Source: Limnephilus marmoratus
Lineage: Eukaryota; Arthropoda; Insecta; Trichoptera; Limnephilidae
DNA: 64,000 nt
Assembly: GCA_917880885.1 (NCBI GenBank)
Contig: OU862920.1
Location: 186,001-250,000, forward strand
Direction of reading: 5' to 3'
Both the position numbers and the translations under genes were made by a program. The notes under the pieces are model-generated. The model saw nothing but the letters and a program-made list of their open reading frames with translations. It had not been told where the DNA came from and ran no database searches. Numbering within the stretch: position 1 is the first letter of the stretch; every line of letters starts with the position of its first letter. Positions 21,601 through 28,019 of the stretch are shown here, in pieces.

Positions 21601-24350
21601 GAGCTCCACTCAGGAGGCCCTGAGGAAAATAATTTCCCTCAGGGCCTATGTCATCTTTGGGGATGCTGTGTGGAGGGTTTTTTTTAAGGAAAGGAAGGAG
21701 AGGAGAGTTCTGGGAAGGAAAAGGGTTTAAGGGGTGGGTAGGAATGTGGGGTTCAGTGTGTCTTGGTCATCCGCCATTGCGGTAATTGAAAAGTTATTTA
21801 GACGGATACAGTATTAATCCTTATTAACTTAAATACGTTAGTTACCCCAATCATTTTCATGCACATTATTATAATCTTTCACACCATCTCTACGTATTAT
21901 AAATTAAAGTCCTCTGCGGCATCTGTCTGCCTCTTCGCGATAAACTCAAAGACGGCGGTGGTTACAAAGGTTGGATTTTACAAAGTGTTTTATTAGCCAC
22001 AGCAACGCGTGGCCGGGTCAGCTAGTTTAACATAAAATGTAGAAAGTGATTTAGGAAGATTATTGTTATACAATGCAGGGCAGTGTGGTAATTTTAGGTA
22101 CTCTGAGTTATTTCTTGTTATCATCAGTGACTTTGTCACGATTGGCCACCCTAGGCCCGGGCCTACGGAGCCTTAGGGCAAATCCGCCACTGAGTTTGAT
22201 AACAAAAACACATTGCTAATAAAATTCTATACAATTACAGCACAACCAGATAATGAACCCATAATAAACATCAAGTTGCCATAATAATATAACAAGAAGT
22301 TAGAAGTGTGGGAAGCCCAGGTGAGTCAGATACCACATATCCTCATCCCATAGTTGTGTCATACTGAAATGCCATGTTTTTTTATTAAATTCTAAATTAT
22401 TGATTACAGTCTCATTGACTACAAGTATTTTAAAAACATTTCATAGAAGTTACTAATAAAACCCTACCCAAACCATGAAGTTGAGAGGTCGCTAAAATTC
22501 CACCCCAAATTGTATATAAAATAAGGGGAAATAAATTTTAAAATGTTTTAACTCGTTGTGGGCCGTTCGGACACCGGTGTCCGCGAGGTGGCGCGGCATT
22601 TTGAAATGCAATTTTGACCCTTATGTATACAGAAAGTGTATGAAGAACAATGTCAGAAACGCTTGCTCTATTATCGTACTTTACCATAGAGAAACCCGCA
22701 ATGAGACAAGTCACTTCGAATAATTTATATTAAATTTTCCGTAGTCCGGGATGTAAAAAGATTCTGCGCATGCGCGAAAAAAAAATATCTCCTTTCTACT
22801 ATTTTGACCCTTCTATGTACAAAATCGGTAAAGGAAGTGTCAGAATCACTGCCGCCAACATTCCCTATGGTATGGGTAAAGATTTCATTCATTTAGTAGC
22901 CACACAATATTTAAAAATAATTTTTGTCTGTGGGCATCTCCAACTGTCATTTTGGCGGCCGCGTCACATTGCCGATGCGTGACATGCGTGTACCTCGAAT
23001 AAAACATCATAAAACCTATCAATTTACGTAATTACGCAAGTAATGTTATTTTGGTAAATAGTTTATTGTTCTAGGAATGTGTTTCAGTCAATAAAATATA
23101 CGATAGGTTAAATTTAATCCACAAAACATTCAATTGAAGATCGTGAAATTTCCGTGTTTTTCTGGAAAAAGCCAGGACCTCAACAGGTTAATTCATTATT
23201 AAAATTTGTATCTTTTAGCAGTGTTTATGAGATCGGATCATTATAACGTTTGAAAAAACAACTGTATAATAAAAATATAATAAATATTCAACATTAAATG
23301 TCTAAAAATAAAATGTCTAAAATCAAATTAAATATCCAAAAAAAAAACGTAAATTTCTAAAACTTAAATGTCTAAAATTAAATGTTTAAAAATCAAATAT
23401 TCAATTCTTTAAATGTCTATTTATTATATTCAAAATATTATAAAAAGATATTTAAGGGTCTGAAAACTCAGTTATTCAACTTAATAAATATAATATTTCG
23501 CAAGCGCAATACATTTGACATTTAAACATCTGAAAAACTCATATATTCAACATAATAAATATAATATTTCGCAAGCGCAATACATTTGACATTTAAACAG
23601 CTGAAAAACTCAGTTATTAAAAGTGAGTAAATATAATATTTCGCAACACATTACTTTTGACATTAGATTCTCAAAAATCTCAATTATAACAAGCGCATTC
23701 CATTTGACATTCAAACACCTGAAAAACTCAGTTATCACAATATTTCGCAAGTTCATTACATTTGAAATTTAAACATTTGAAAAACTCAGTTATCACAATA
23801 TTTCGCAAGAGCATTACATTGGCATACAAACATCTGTAAAACTCAGTTATCGCAAAATTTCACAAGTGCATTACATTTGACATTTAAACATCCGAAAAAC
23901 TCAGTTATCGCAAAATTTCGCAAGTGCATTACATTTGACATTTAAACATCCGAAAAACTCAGTTATCACAATATTTCGTAAGAGCATTACATTGACATAT
24001 CAACATCAACATCTGTAAAACTCAGTTATCACAAAATTTCGCAAGTGCATTACATTTGATTGTTAAACATCCGAAAAACTCAGTTATTCAAAGATCTCTA
24101 ATCTGAACAAACCCTGCCATAATTATTTGGAATTGCCAGGGTGTACTGTACTGCTGCCGTAAGCAAAAAGGCAGCAGGGAATTTTCTACAGCCACATTCT
24201 AATAAAAGAAATCAGAATGTGACCCCGCTGCCTTTTTGTTTATGAAGACAGTGTACATACGCACATAATATTTTATTTACTGCCAATCTTTAAAATGCTG
24301 ATAGGTACTTACCGTTTTCCGGGTACATTTCTGGTCGGAGACCTTCCCAT
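590..24350 (-). CDS. Jarid2: Jarid2 (Jumonji), N-terminal part, six coding exons, incomplete at left edge
   Basis: Protein Jumonji/JARID2 is a nuclear cofactor of Polycomb repressive complex 2. Its C-terminal half (JmjN, ARID, JmjC, zinc finger) would lie beyond the left edge. Six minus-strand segments join in one frame: 24350-24313, 19034-18853, 8636-8481, 6591-6523, 6402-6313, 643-590. Junction phases match throughout (2 at the first, then 1). Two stretches are typical of the family: VQAQRKFA and, about 40 residues on, RPTEDVLTFLC, equivalent to LQAQRKFA and KTEDFLTFLC of vertebrate JARID2. The rest is low-complexity Pro/Ala, a Thr run, then basic Ser/Pro/Arg segments, as expected for the disordered N-terminal region. 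The start at 24350 (MGRSPTRNVPGK) is provisional, because the frame is open upstream. Introns hold Copia, hAT and Helitron insertions. Confidence 0.8.
644..1180. other. Jarid2 intron, no recognised feature
   Basis: AT-rich intronic sequence. The short ORFs show no family resemblance. I see no repeats with clear ends here. Confidence 0.6.
1200..1585 (+). mobile_element. Non-autonomous Helitron with polypurine core
   Basis: The right end reads GCAACGCATGCCGGGACCAG then CTAG followed by T, the Helitron CTRR-type terminus at an A/T target. The core at about 1260-1540 is almost pure G/A on the plus strand, with an 18-nt or longer G run near 1406. A second, inverted copy with the same flanks is at 37536-38100. 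The left end is not resolved. The proline-rich ORFs across it are artefacts. Confidence 0.6.
1586..1797. repeat. Long inverted repeat (arms about 95 bp) with hammerhead-like core
   Basis: The left arm is at about 1586-1680 and the right arm at about 1702-1797, nearly perfect complements with a short spacer. The arms contain CTGAAGATGGCTCTAACGAG and then GAAACCGG, separated by a 5-bp stem. It lies between a Helitron end and a piggyBac-type MITE. Foldback MITE or dimeric retroposon are both possible. Confidence 0.85.
1802..2097. mobile_element. piggyBac-type MITE (296 bp)
   Basis: TTAA target duplications at 1798-1801 and 2098-2101 flank terminal inverted repeats CCCGTCTGCTTG / CAAGCAGACGGG. 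TTAA plus a CCC start is the piggyBac signature. No transposase is encoded. Confidence 0.85.
2632..3045. repeat. 175-bp tandem repeat inside hAT
   Basis: The segment containing GATTATTCTATCTCATTATC recurs at 2643, 2818 and 2993, so the period is 175 bp with just over two copies, nearly identical. Each unit also contains a shorter duplicated motif, AAAGAGGAGACC. Confidence 0.9.
3351..3514. mobile_element. Nested foldback MITE with TAA duplication
   Basis: The arms GGGAACGTACCCATACTACG and its near complement are flanked by TAA on both sides. A 3-bp TWA target suggests a PIF/Harbinger type, but no transposase links it to that family. The centre is C-rich, with runs of 8 to 9 C. Confidence 0.7.
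4438..5270. other. Intron, nothing recognised
   Basis: AT-rich sequence without a convincing ORF, repeat or splice-bounded exon that I can support. Confidence 0.5.
5452..5670 (+). pseudogene. Decayed MADF-like ORF fragment with 67-bp duplication
   Basis: From ATG at 5452 the frame reads MASEHESNVRFVLEVEKNSC and stops after 26 residues. A second copy (67-bp direct duplication, units at 5467 and 5534) continues past that point with LYVRKDLVSGEDMD, a stop, then WKKVFDIA. The pattern of an N-terminal hydrophobic/acidic helix, then W-x2-[IV], resembles a MADF (Myb/SANT-like) domain as found in PIF/Harbinger accessory ORFs. The identification is by pattern only. Confidence 0.35.
6313..6402 (-). 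CDS. Jarid2: Jarid2 exon, Ala/Pro then basic segment
   Basis: This 90-bp exon lies between acceptor gattgcag and consensus donor gtaagt, phase 1 at both ends. It encodes AAPKASEAAPPKTSPAAGP then STRRSLTRRK. It is only 120 bp from the preceding exon, a typical short intron. GC content is far above the surrounding intron. Confidence 0.7.
6523..6591 (-). CDS. Jarid2: Jarid2 exon, basic Ser/Pro segment
   Basis: This 69-bp exon has a clean acceptor (catttgcag) and donor (gtaaga). Phase 1 to phase 1, it encodes AVMSPDPPSPVKRRAIRRPPDL. The motif SPVKRRAIRRP is a basic, nuclear-localisation-like patch preceded by Ser-Pro sites. Phase symmetry means it could be skipped without breaking the frame. Confidence 0.7.
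7080..7480. repeat. Dispersed repeat, copy A
   Basis: It shares long blocks with 22600-23130, such as TTTTGACCCTTCT, then GTCAGAATC, and later GGAATGTGTTTC with CAATAAAATATACGATAG. Both copies lie in Jarid2 introns. No coding capacity and no clear ends, so the class is unassigned. Confidence 0.7.
7500..8480. other. Intron, nothing recognised
   Basis: No supported gene. ACAGGGTGAAAAATG at about 7547 resembles the edge of an old MITE but has no partner I could find. Confidence 0.4.
8481..8636 (-). CDS. Jarid2: Probable Jarid2 exon with threonine run
   Basis: A 156-bp segment is flanked by acceptor aatttgcag and a weaker donor (gtactc). Entering and leaving in phase 1, it reads PRKHFALPPAAV, then a Thr/Ala-rich run from an ACC microsatellite, then RIQTRKR. 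It has no stop and its phases fit both neighbours. Low-complexity sequence is easily stop-free, so this exon is weaker than the others. Plus-strand readings of the same microsatellite (poly-Gly, poly-Val) are shadows. Confidence 0.5.
8811..8836. repeat. Perfect 10-bp-stem hairpin
   Basis: TTGAAACCCG and CGGGTTTCAA flank a 6-nt loop, CTATAT. It is in intronic DNA and may be the end of a decayed foldback element. Confidence 0.8.
8840..9592. other. Intron, nothing recognised
   Basis: AT-rich sequence up to the Copia LTR. I see no exon-like or repeat structure. Confidence 0.5.
9593..9782 (-). repeat. Copia 3' LTR
   Basis: 190 bp, differing from the 5' LTR at three sites. It is preceded by the purine tract. 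Confidence 0.9.
9821..10408 (-). pseudogene. pol: Copia RNase H region
   Basis: Two pieces of the pol frame, 10408-10214 and 10195-9821, are split by one stop. The first has DADWASDVVDRKSTTG, the second ASTHAEYYALADCVEEV and ILTKSLG, the usual Copia RNase H motifs that remove the RNA strand during reverse transcription. Both are in the RT frame, so only point mutations to stops have occurred. Confidence 0.9.
10424..12469 (-). pseudogene. pol: Copia integrase and reverse transcriptase segment
   Basis: Order: GAG-pre-integrase zinc region (WHRILGHTNF, CEICLTSKMTN), start of the integrase core with its first Asp (VHTDVNG), then an abrupt jump from DRFVDYMN to KCYWPECVYTAAYLGNR near 11870. This loses the segment with the second Asp and the Glu (roughly 90 residues by comparison with the family). 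RT is long and recognisable: DVQTAFLNG, then YVDDLLICG. It ends at an in-frame stop, after which the same frame continues in 10214-10408. Integration by this protein would be impossible. Confidence 0.9.
12451..12798 (-). pseudogene. Copia aspartic protease segment
   Basis: Contains WLLDSGCSDHI, the DSG active-site motif of Copia proteases, which cleave Gag-Pol. The frame ends at 12451 while the integrase frame resumes within 20 bp, so a small indel separates them. Confidence 0.85.
12840..13586 (-). pseudogene. gag: Copia gag (UBN2-type), frameshifted
   Basis: Starts MAAAKRDDIYLQVFDGEEYAKW and shows the Copia Gag pattern (LFLELKNCEEVLD, later LKKRRLLDLKFREG and YLQLALPESLSRMV). It is followed by a basic Arg/Gly-rich tail. 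The frame shifts near 12850. In the shifted frame a C-x2-C-x4-H-x4-C zinc knuckle is visible as YFKCNGIGHIQRFC, in which the first Cys is replaced by Tyr. Gag would form the particle and bind genomic RNA, but this copy would give a truncated protein. Confidence 0.9.
13663..13852 (-). repeat. Copia 5' LTR
   Basis: 190 bp, starting TGTTGAGAAAAG on the minus strand. The primer-binding site follows its inner edge within 3 bp. Confidence 0.9.
13858..14317. other. Intron between Copia and hAT
   Basis: About 460 bp without a supported feature. Confidence 0.5.
14705..16833 (-). CDS. hAT transposase, two exons (16833-16495, 16405-14705)
   Basis: The joined product is 679 aa, the usual size for the superfamily. 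Exon 1 begins MGRDRSNVWKYF and has a BED-type C2HC finger (CKYC...HIQSC) for end binding. The intron is 89 bp (gtatgt to ttttag), phase 0. Exon 2 opens EVLNQNLCRAIYVSGAPLSM and holds the RNase H-like core: Asp in LQCDGWSN, Asp in VVIGDNAANM, C-x2-H in GCIAHTMHLLVNDIL, and Glu with the dimerisation segment ITSAATERSFSTFSRIHTKR. The C-terminal tail is Ser/Glu-rich and acidic. No stops or frameshifts were seen, so activity is plausible but unproven. The start at 16833 gives the BED finger at the N-terminus. Confidence 0.9.
17290..17575. repeat. Tandem duplication of about 130 bp
   Basis: The block from TTTGCTGG through GTGTGCGTGCGCCGTGCATG to GTCAGTCGTGACGTC and CTCCGGCCACATTAT occurs twice in a row with few changes. 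It contains TGACGTCA-like sites. It lies inside the nested hAT. Confidence 0.85.
17764..17803. repeat. Perfect 18-bp-stem hairpin
   Basis: TTAAAAAGGGAACCCCAA and its exact complement are separated by a 4-nt loop. It is internal to the nested hAT. Confidence 0.95.
17990..18265. repeat. Cluster of GGGAAGTCCC / GGGAACTCCC palindromes
   Basis: Many copies of AGGGACTTCCCT-like palindromes occur within 275 bp, including a perfect 26-bp palindrome at 18118-18143 centred on TTAA. They lie between the nested hAT and the terminal repeat of the autonomous hAT, upstream of its transposase. Subterminal transposase-binding repeats are one reading, and a further nested element is another. Confidence 0.8.
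18398..18852. other. Jarid2 intron, nothing recognised
   Basis: AT-rich sequence from the hAT duplication to the Jarid2 exon. Confidence 0.5.
18853..19034 (-). CDS. Jarid2: Jarid2 exon with QAQRKFA and TEDVLTFLC motifs
   Basis: This 182-bp exon lies between acceptor tttacag and donor gtgatc. It encodes VRVQAQRKFASG, a Pro/Ala-rich linker, then NRRPTEDVLTFLCYK, and ends in phase 1. It is the diagnostic exon. The two motifs and their order match JARID2, where the second lies shortly after the first. The exon is GC-rich (Pro/Ala codons) against AT-rich introns. The open frame continues past the donor, so read-through would be another possible reading. Confidence 0.85.
19300..19640 (+). mobile_element. 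Helitron-family fragment
   Basis: It starts near TATACATAAAAATGAATGC and has two copies of CATTCATCCGATTG-GATGAAACTTTG. It ends in GCAACGCATGCCGGGAACTC, as in the polypurine Helitron at 1.2 kb. The same internal unit is expanded into an array at 39.9-40.7 kb. Confidence 0.55.
19650..20548. other. Intron, nothing firm
   Basis: An isolated box-B-like GGTTCGATTCC (minus strand, about 19755) hints at a tRNA-derived retroposon remnant, but no box A or ends were found. The 125-codon ORF near 20.4 kb resembles nothing. Confidence 0.4.
20831..21005 (-). pseudogene. hAT transposase C-terminal dimerisation fragment
   Basis: Encodes PASNCSGERSFSCLRR then NYLRTTLMEQRLNDLALLNI, a clear match in pattern to the C-terminal dimerisation domain of hAT transposases, including the Glu of the catalytic triad (GERSFS). 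Upstream is an (AC)n run and no more transposase, so the gene is truncated to about 58 codons. Confidence 0.85.
21218..22025 (+). mobile_element. Helitron DNA (composite, about 0.8 kb)
   Basis: The 5' start is TCTCTACATATTATAAATT (host A before it), then GTCTGTCTGTCTGTTCGCGA. The 3' end is GCGTGGCCGGGTCAG-CTAG followed by T. A second 5' start at 21887 defines a 139-bp element sharing the 3' end. An inverted copy of the whole composite is at 41731-42874. Copy-specific sequence at 21600-21775 is a separate dispersed repeat inserted here. Confidence 0.75.
21600..21775. repeat. Dispersed retroposon-like repeat, copy 1
   Basis: The block GAGGCCCTGAGGAAAATAAT to GGGATGCTGTGTGGAGG, then GGAAGGAAAAGGGTTTAAGG, is absent from the matching Helitron copy at 42 kb, so it was inserted. 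Related copies are at 31628-31755, 39269-39728 and 54925-55240. The family is unassigned. Confidence 0.75.
22600..23130. repeat. Dispersed repeat, copy B
   Basis: Partner of 7080-7480, sharing TTTTGACCCTT and GTCAGAA blocks (partly doubled here) and a similar 3' part ending CAATAAAATATACGATAG. The ends are unclear. Confidence 0.65.
23280..24100. repeat. Diverged tandem array, unit about 60 to 70 bp
   Basis: About ten units contain GAAAAACTCAGTTAT, TTTCGCAAG and GCATTACATTTGACATTTAA, preceded by a degenerate AAATGTCTAAAA stretch. Units are more diverged than in the other arrays, suggesting greater age. Intronic in Jarid2. Confidence 0.85.
24139..24258. repeat. Small foldback element
   Basis: The arms share AAAAAGGCAGC-GGG and CACATTCT in inverted orientation, with GTGTACTG-type outer ends. 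About 120 bp, lying 55 bp below the Jarid2 start-codon exon. Confidence 0.65.
24313..24350 (-). CDS. Jarid2: Jarid2 exon with proposed start codon
   Basis: An acceptor (tttag, with the exon starting near 24357) and a strong donor (gtaagt just below 24313) bound a 45-bp exon. It encodes MGRSPTRNVPGK followed by two bases (CG). Those two bases join an A at 19034 to make Arg and lead straight into VRVQAQRKFA. This gives a basic stretch just before the conserved motif, as in vertebrate JARID2. The ATG has a purine at -3 and G at +4. Whether translation starts here or in an upstream exon is not settled. Confidence 0.65.
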
Positions 24351-24468
24351 TCTTCTGCTAAAGAGTATAAAAAAAATTCTAAATTAGATATGGAAACATC
24401 ATCACAAAACAAAAATAATTTACATGTGTATTACGGACGGGAAATTACAGGTTTGAGATTGGTCTGAA

Positions 24469-24963
24469 GCGAGTTTATTAAATATATCATATCAATAACG
24501 GGAACAATGATACAAAATATAAAGGTTGGAAGCGAGTTTATTAAATATATCACGACAATAACGGGAACCATGATACAATGTATAAAGGTTGGAAGCGAGT
24601 GTGTTAAATATATCATGACAATAACGGGAACAATGATACAATATAAAAAGGTTGGAAGTGAGTGTATTAAATATATCATGACAATAACGGGAACCATGAT
24701 ACAATATATAAAGGTTGGAAGCGAGTGTATTAAATATATCATGACAATAACGGGAACAATGATACAATATATAAAGGTTGGAAGCGAGTGTATTAAATAT
24801 ATCATGACAATAACGGGAACAATGATACAATATATAAAGGTTGGAAGCGAGTGTATTAAATATATCATGACAATAACGGGAACAATGATACAATATATAA
24901 AGGTTGGAAGCGAGTGTATTAAATATATCATGACAACATGAACAATGATATAATATATAAAGA
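24469..24963. repeat. 63-bp tandem array (about 8 copies)
   Basis: The unit includes GGTTGGAAGCGAGTGTATTA and ATAACGGGAACAATGATACA. The period is exactly 63 bp (21 codons), so three frames stay open for 140 to 225 codons with 21-residue repeats. These are not genes: no start context, no neighbouring exon, and equal openness on both strands. It begins about 110 bp upstream of the Jarid2 start-codon exon. Confidence 0.95.
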
Positions 24964-24969
24964 CGCATT

Positions 24970-25536
24970 GTAGAAATCTCAAAGTGGCAAGTAAAAAGTA
25001 TGTGAATTTGAGTACTTTCGATTTCATAGTTTTAGTATTAAACTGCAACACTTTGCGTAAGTTAATTGCTTTAAAAAAGTGCCAAAATGTCCTGGTGTGT
25101 GAGATCATGTTTTCATTATTCGCTAAACATTAGTAAAAGTCAAGGAATAACATTTCATTTGTGAATATGTATATCCTAAGATTTGACGAGTCTTTAGAGA
25201 AAATGTAAGGCTGACTAGAAAAGAGTCAGGGCCACACAACAGTCAAATTGTTAATTCATTGCTGTTGCTAAGTAAATTATACTATTTCAAATAGTCTAAT
25301 CACTCAGCGGTTCATTCCAAGGGTAAATTTCCGACATCTTTCCGATTTGTCAACAAAAGAGTATAATTATATTATAAAGCAAATTGACAATATTTGTTTT
25401 TTGAAAGGTAGTGATCTTGAAATGATGTTTTTGAAAGGCAAATACCTACTATCGGCTTTGCCAATCCACAATTATAAAATCACATGATTTTTCAATGTTC
25501 TTAATTTTTCAATGCTAGTTAAAAATAAAAACAACG
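24970..25536. other. Intron, nothing recognised
   Basis: No supported feature between the 63-bp array and the large foldback. Confidence 0.5.
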
Positions 25537-26209
25537 AAAAAAAAAATTTTGGTAAATATCGGTTCGGATTGGCCACGCTTATTACGAATAATTTTTAGAA
25601 AAAAACTTTAGATTCGCCTTAATTACTATAAAAGGAAACTTTTTGGCTTTGGGGCGGCGGAAAATAATGCATTTTAATTTTCAATTGCATAAAACCAAAA
25701 TTCACTTCGCGAACCGACGACGCAGCGAAAATCCGCAGCCGTAGCTGTCACTGTTATGGACTGTAGCTGACTTCGTGGGATAAAGCGCGTAATTATGAAA
25801 TTTCTCTAGCGGGCTTGTTTGTGTAACATGGTTTGTGATACAAAAGAATGTGCCCCTGTATAACGCCTACTCGCGTCAACGCAAGAAAAACATCCCAGTT
25901 TTCAAGTGGTTTAGCGGCTACGCTAGGTTTGTGCAACATGGTTTGTGATTCGCGGTATTTCATGCAGGTATCCCACGAAGTCAGCTACAGTCCATAACAG
26001 TGACAGCTACGGCCGCGAATTTTCGCTGTGTCGATTCGCGAGGTGAATTTTGGTTTTATGCAATTGAAAATTAAAATGCATTATTTTCCGCCGCCCCAAA
26101 GCCAAAAAGTTTCCTTTTATAGTACTTAAGGCGAATCTAAAGTTTTTTTCTAAAAATTATTCGTAATAAGCGTGGCCAATCCGAACCGATAATTACCAAA
26201 ATTTTTTTT
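25537..26209. repeat. Large foldback element (arms about 245 bp)
   Basis: The arms 25537-25782 and 25969-26209 are inverted copies with few differences, and the loop is 186 bp. The inner arm motif GTAGCTGACTTCGTGGGATA and the loop block CGCCTACTCGCGTCAACGCA recur at 34.25-34.8 kb, where the loop block is tandemly repeated. Non-coding. Confidence 0.95.
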
Positions 26210-26214
26210 GGGCG

Positions 26215-26780
26215 GGAAATTGGGAAAAAAAACTCCACCGAGAAACATAATACATACAGACATAATATACATTCAAAATACGTGTATGTATCTATATATT
26301 ACACTCGGTCTTCGTATTACCAGGACCCTCGATTATGTTGTATTACCGAGTATATCTAGCCGGAAAACCTTTCATAACATTGTATGAATTACTAGTCACA
26401 ACCGAGGGAGAGAAAGTTGTGATAAAAAAACAATAATAATTTTACGAATATTTCATTAGAATTGTCAACTCAGAACACCGCTTCAAAAACATCAACAAAT
26501 ATTGTAAACTCACTTTGGGATATAGTAAAGATCGGTGACACTTTGAAGGTATTTTCTTACACTGAATGTAAATTTAGAAGCAAATGAGAGCCGAATCCCG
26601 AATAATTCCTTAGCGACTTCCCTGCGCGGAAGCCATATTGGATAAACAATAGGGATTAAAACTCAGTTTTCGTGCGATGAACACTACGAACATTCGATAA
26701 GCGCGTCACTCTAAACACTGTACCCGACATACGAACGAATGACGAAGTAAATATGTAAATTAACAGTAAAGTTTAAATAA
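26215..26780. other. Between foldback and presumed 5' exon
   Basis: No clear element. It may include Jarid2 intron 1 sequence. Confidence 0.4.
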
Positions 26781-26789
26781 TAAACTCAC

Positions 26790-26920
26790 CGGTGAGATGA
26801 GGACGCAAGTAGAAGATGCAAACAGTACCATAATGTCACCGAAAACCATAGATATAACCATAAACATAAATGAACTAATACCATAAATAAACCAAACGAT
26901 GCTGACAACACTTCAATGAT
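26790..26920 (-). promoter_or_regulatory. Possible Jarid2 5' exon / promoter area
   Basis: A good minus-strand donor (CACCG|gtgagt) lies at 26790/26789, upstream of the start-codon exon. The sequence above it could be a 5' untranslated or N-terminal exon, and its frame into the next exon stays open. The upper boundary and transcription start cannot be placed from sequence. The donor sits in a perfect palindrome, CTCACCGGTGAG. Confidence 0.3.
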
Positions 26921-26951
26921 AGACGTCTTCGAAAAATAACTTCAGAACCTT

Positions 26952-27135
26952 AAGCCTCGATTACATTGAGCGAGTTTATAAGCTACTAGCCGGCGGATTC
27001 ACTATCTGCTGGTAAACTTGTTCAGTGTAAAATCTGCTAGTAAGCTAGTACATAATGATTACATTGAGCGAATTTACTAGCAGATGGTGAATTTGTCGGC
27101 TTGTAGCTTTACACTCGTTCAACGTAATCAAGGCT
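26952..27135. repeat. Foldback MITE (184 bp)
   Basis: The ends AAGCCTCGATTACATTGAGC and near complement are followed inside by a second inverted repeat around CTGCTAGTAA. Non-coding, just upstream of the presumed Jarid2 5' region. Confidence 0.7.
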
Positions 27136-27391
27136 TTACTCGATAAAACGTTCCGCACGCTGACGAGATCAAAAAAATCACCACTGTGGAACATTAAAAA
27201 AAGAAGATCTCAGTTTTTTTTTAATGTTCCAGAGTTACATTTTTAAAAATCCCACAAGAAAAGTATTTTCTTCTGTTTCAAATGAAATTTTAGACGTCAT
27301 GGGACGCCTGCACCTGGCAGATCTGAAACTGTTGAAATTGGTTTTTATCGAAGGAAATGAAAAATTAATTGAACAAGTCTTTATATTTTTA

Positions 27392-27850
27392 CTAGCTGAC
27401 CCGGAGAACTTCGTACCGCCTCAGAATCAATAACTGTAGTTTTAACTTATTAGCTCAATTAAATTTAGTTTTTTTATTAAATTAAAAATTACACCACGAA
27501 GCAATTATCAATGCGCAACTGTCCGTGTTTTGTTTTTGTAAGTATCAGAGATGGAGTTGTGTTTACGGATTTACACTTTTTATGATTTTCTTACTTTTCC
27601 ACTTACTTACAGGAATTACGTTTCATTTTCTTTATACATGTGAGGGAGATTTATTCAGTTATTGTATTTTTTCTTTGGAGGGGTGCAGACATACGTTCAC
27701 CGTTTGTCTTTTTTCGACTGTTGACATTTAGTGTGTAAGAAAGAGGGGCAGCATTATACGTTTAAGAACAAAAGCAAAACAATCAGCGCATTGACGTTTG
27801 AGGTTTTAATATTGTGACAAGGAACGTTAATTTTTTTACGCCGTCACCGT
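27392..27850 (-). mobile_element. Helitron-family fragment
   Basis: The minus-strand 3' end is ...CGGGTCAG-CTAG at 27392 (host A/T around it). The body matches, inverted, the copy at 38850-39931, including CAACTGTCCGTGTTTTGTTT and GTAAGAAAGAGGGGCAGCAT. The 5' end is not resolved. Confidence 0.65.
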
Positions 27851-28019
27851 ACCGTTACCGTGGGAATTATATAAGCGAGCATAAGATAGTTTTGTCTTTG
27901 TTAGCTTTGATGTTGCTTTGTCCGTGAAATTTTGAATTCCTCGCTGGATTGGTTTTTTTATGTATATCATTATGATACGGACAGACGAGCTCATTAGTAG
28001 CGCGAGATCATGCTATATG

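Larger units (their letters stand above)
20557..22192 (-). mobile_element. hAT element with transposase remnant
   Basis: The ends CGGTGGCGGATTTGC and complement of CAGTGGCGGATTTGC are flanked by identical 8-bp AGTTTGAT (20549-20556, 22193-22200). A transposase tail remains on the minus strand, and Helitron DNA is inserted in the right half. Confidence 0.9.

Noticed and set aside
24431..25108. 225-codon hydrophobic repeat ORF
   Set aside because: Produced by the 63-bp tandem array; open in several frames on both strands, with no gene context.
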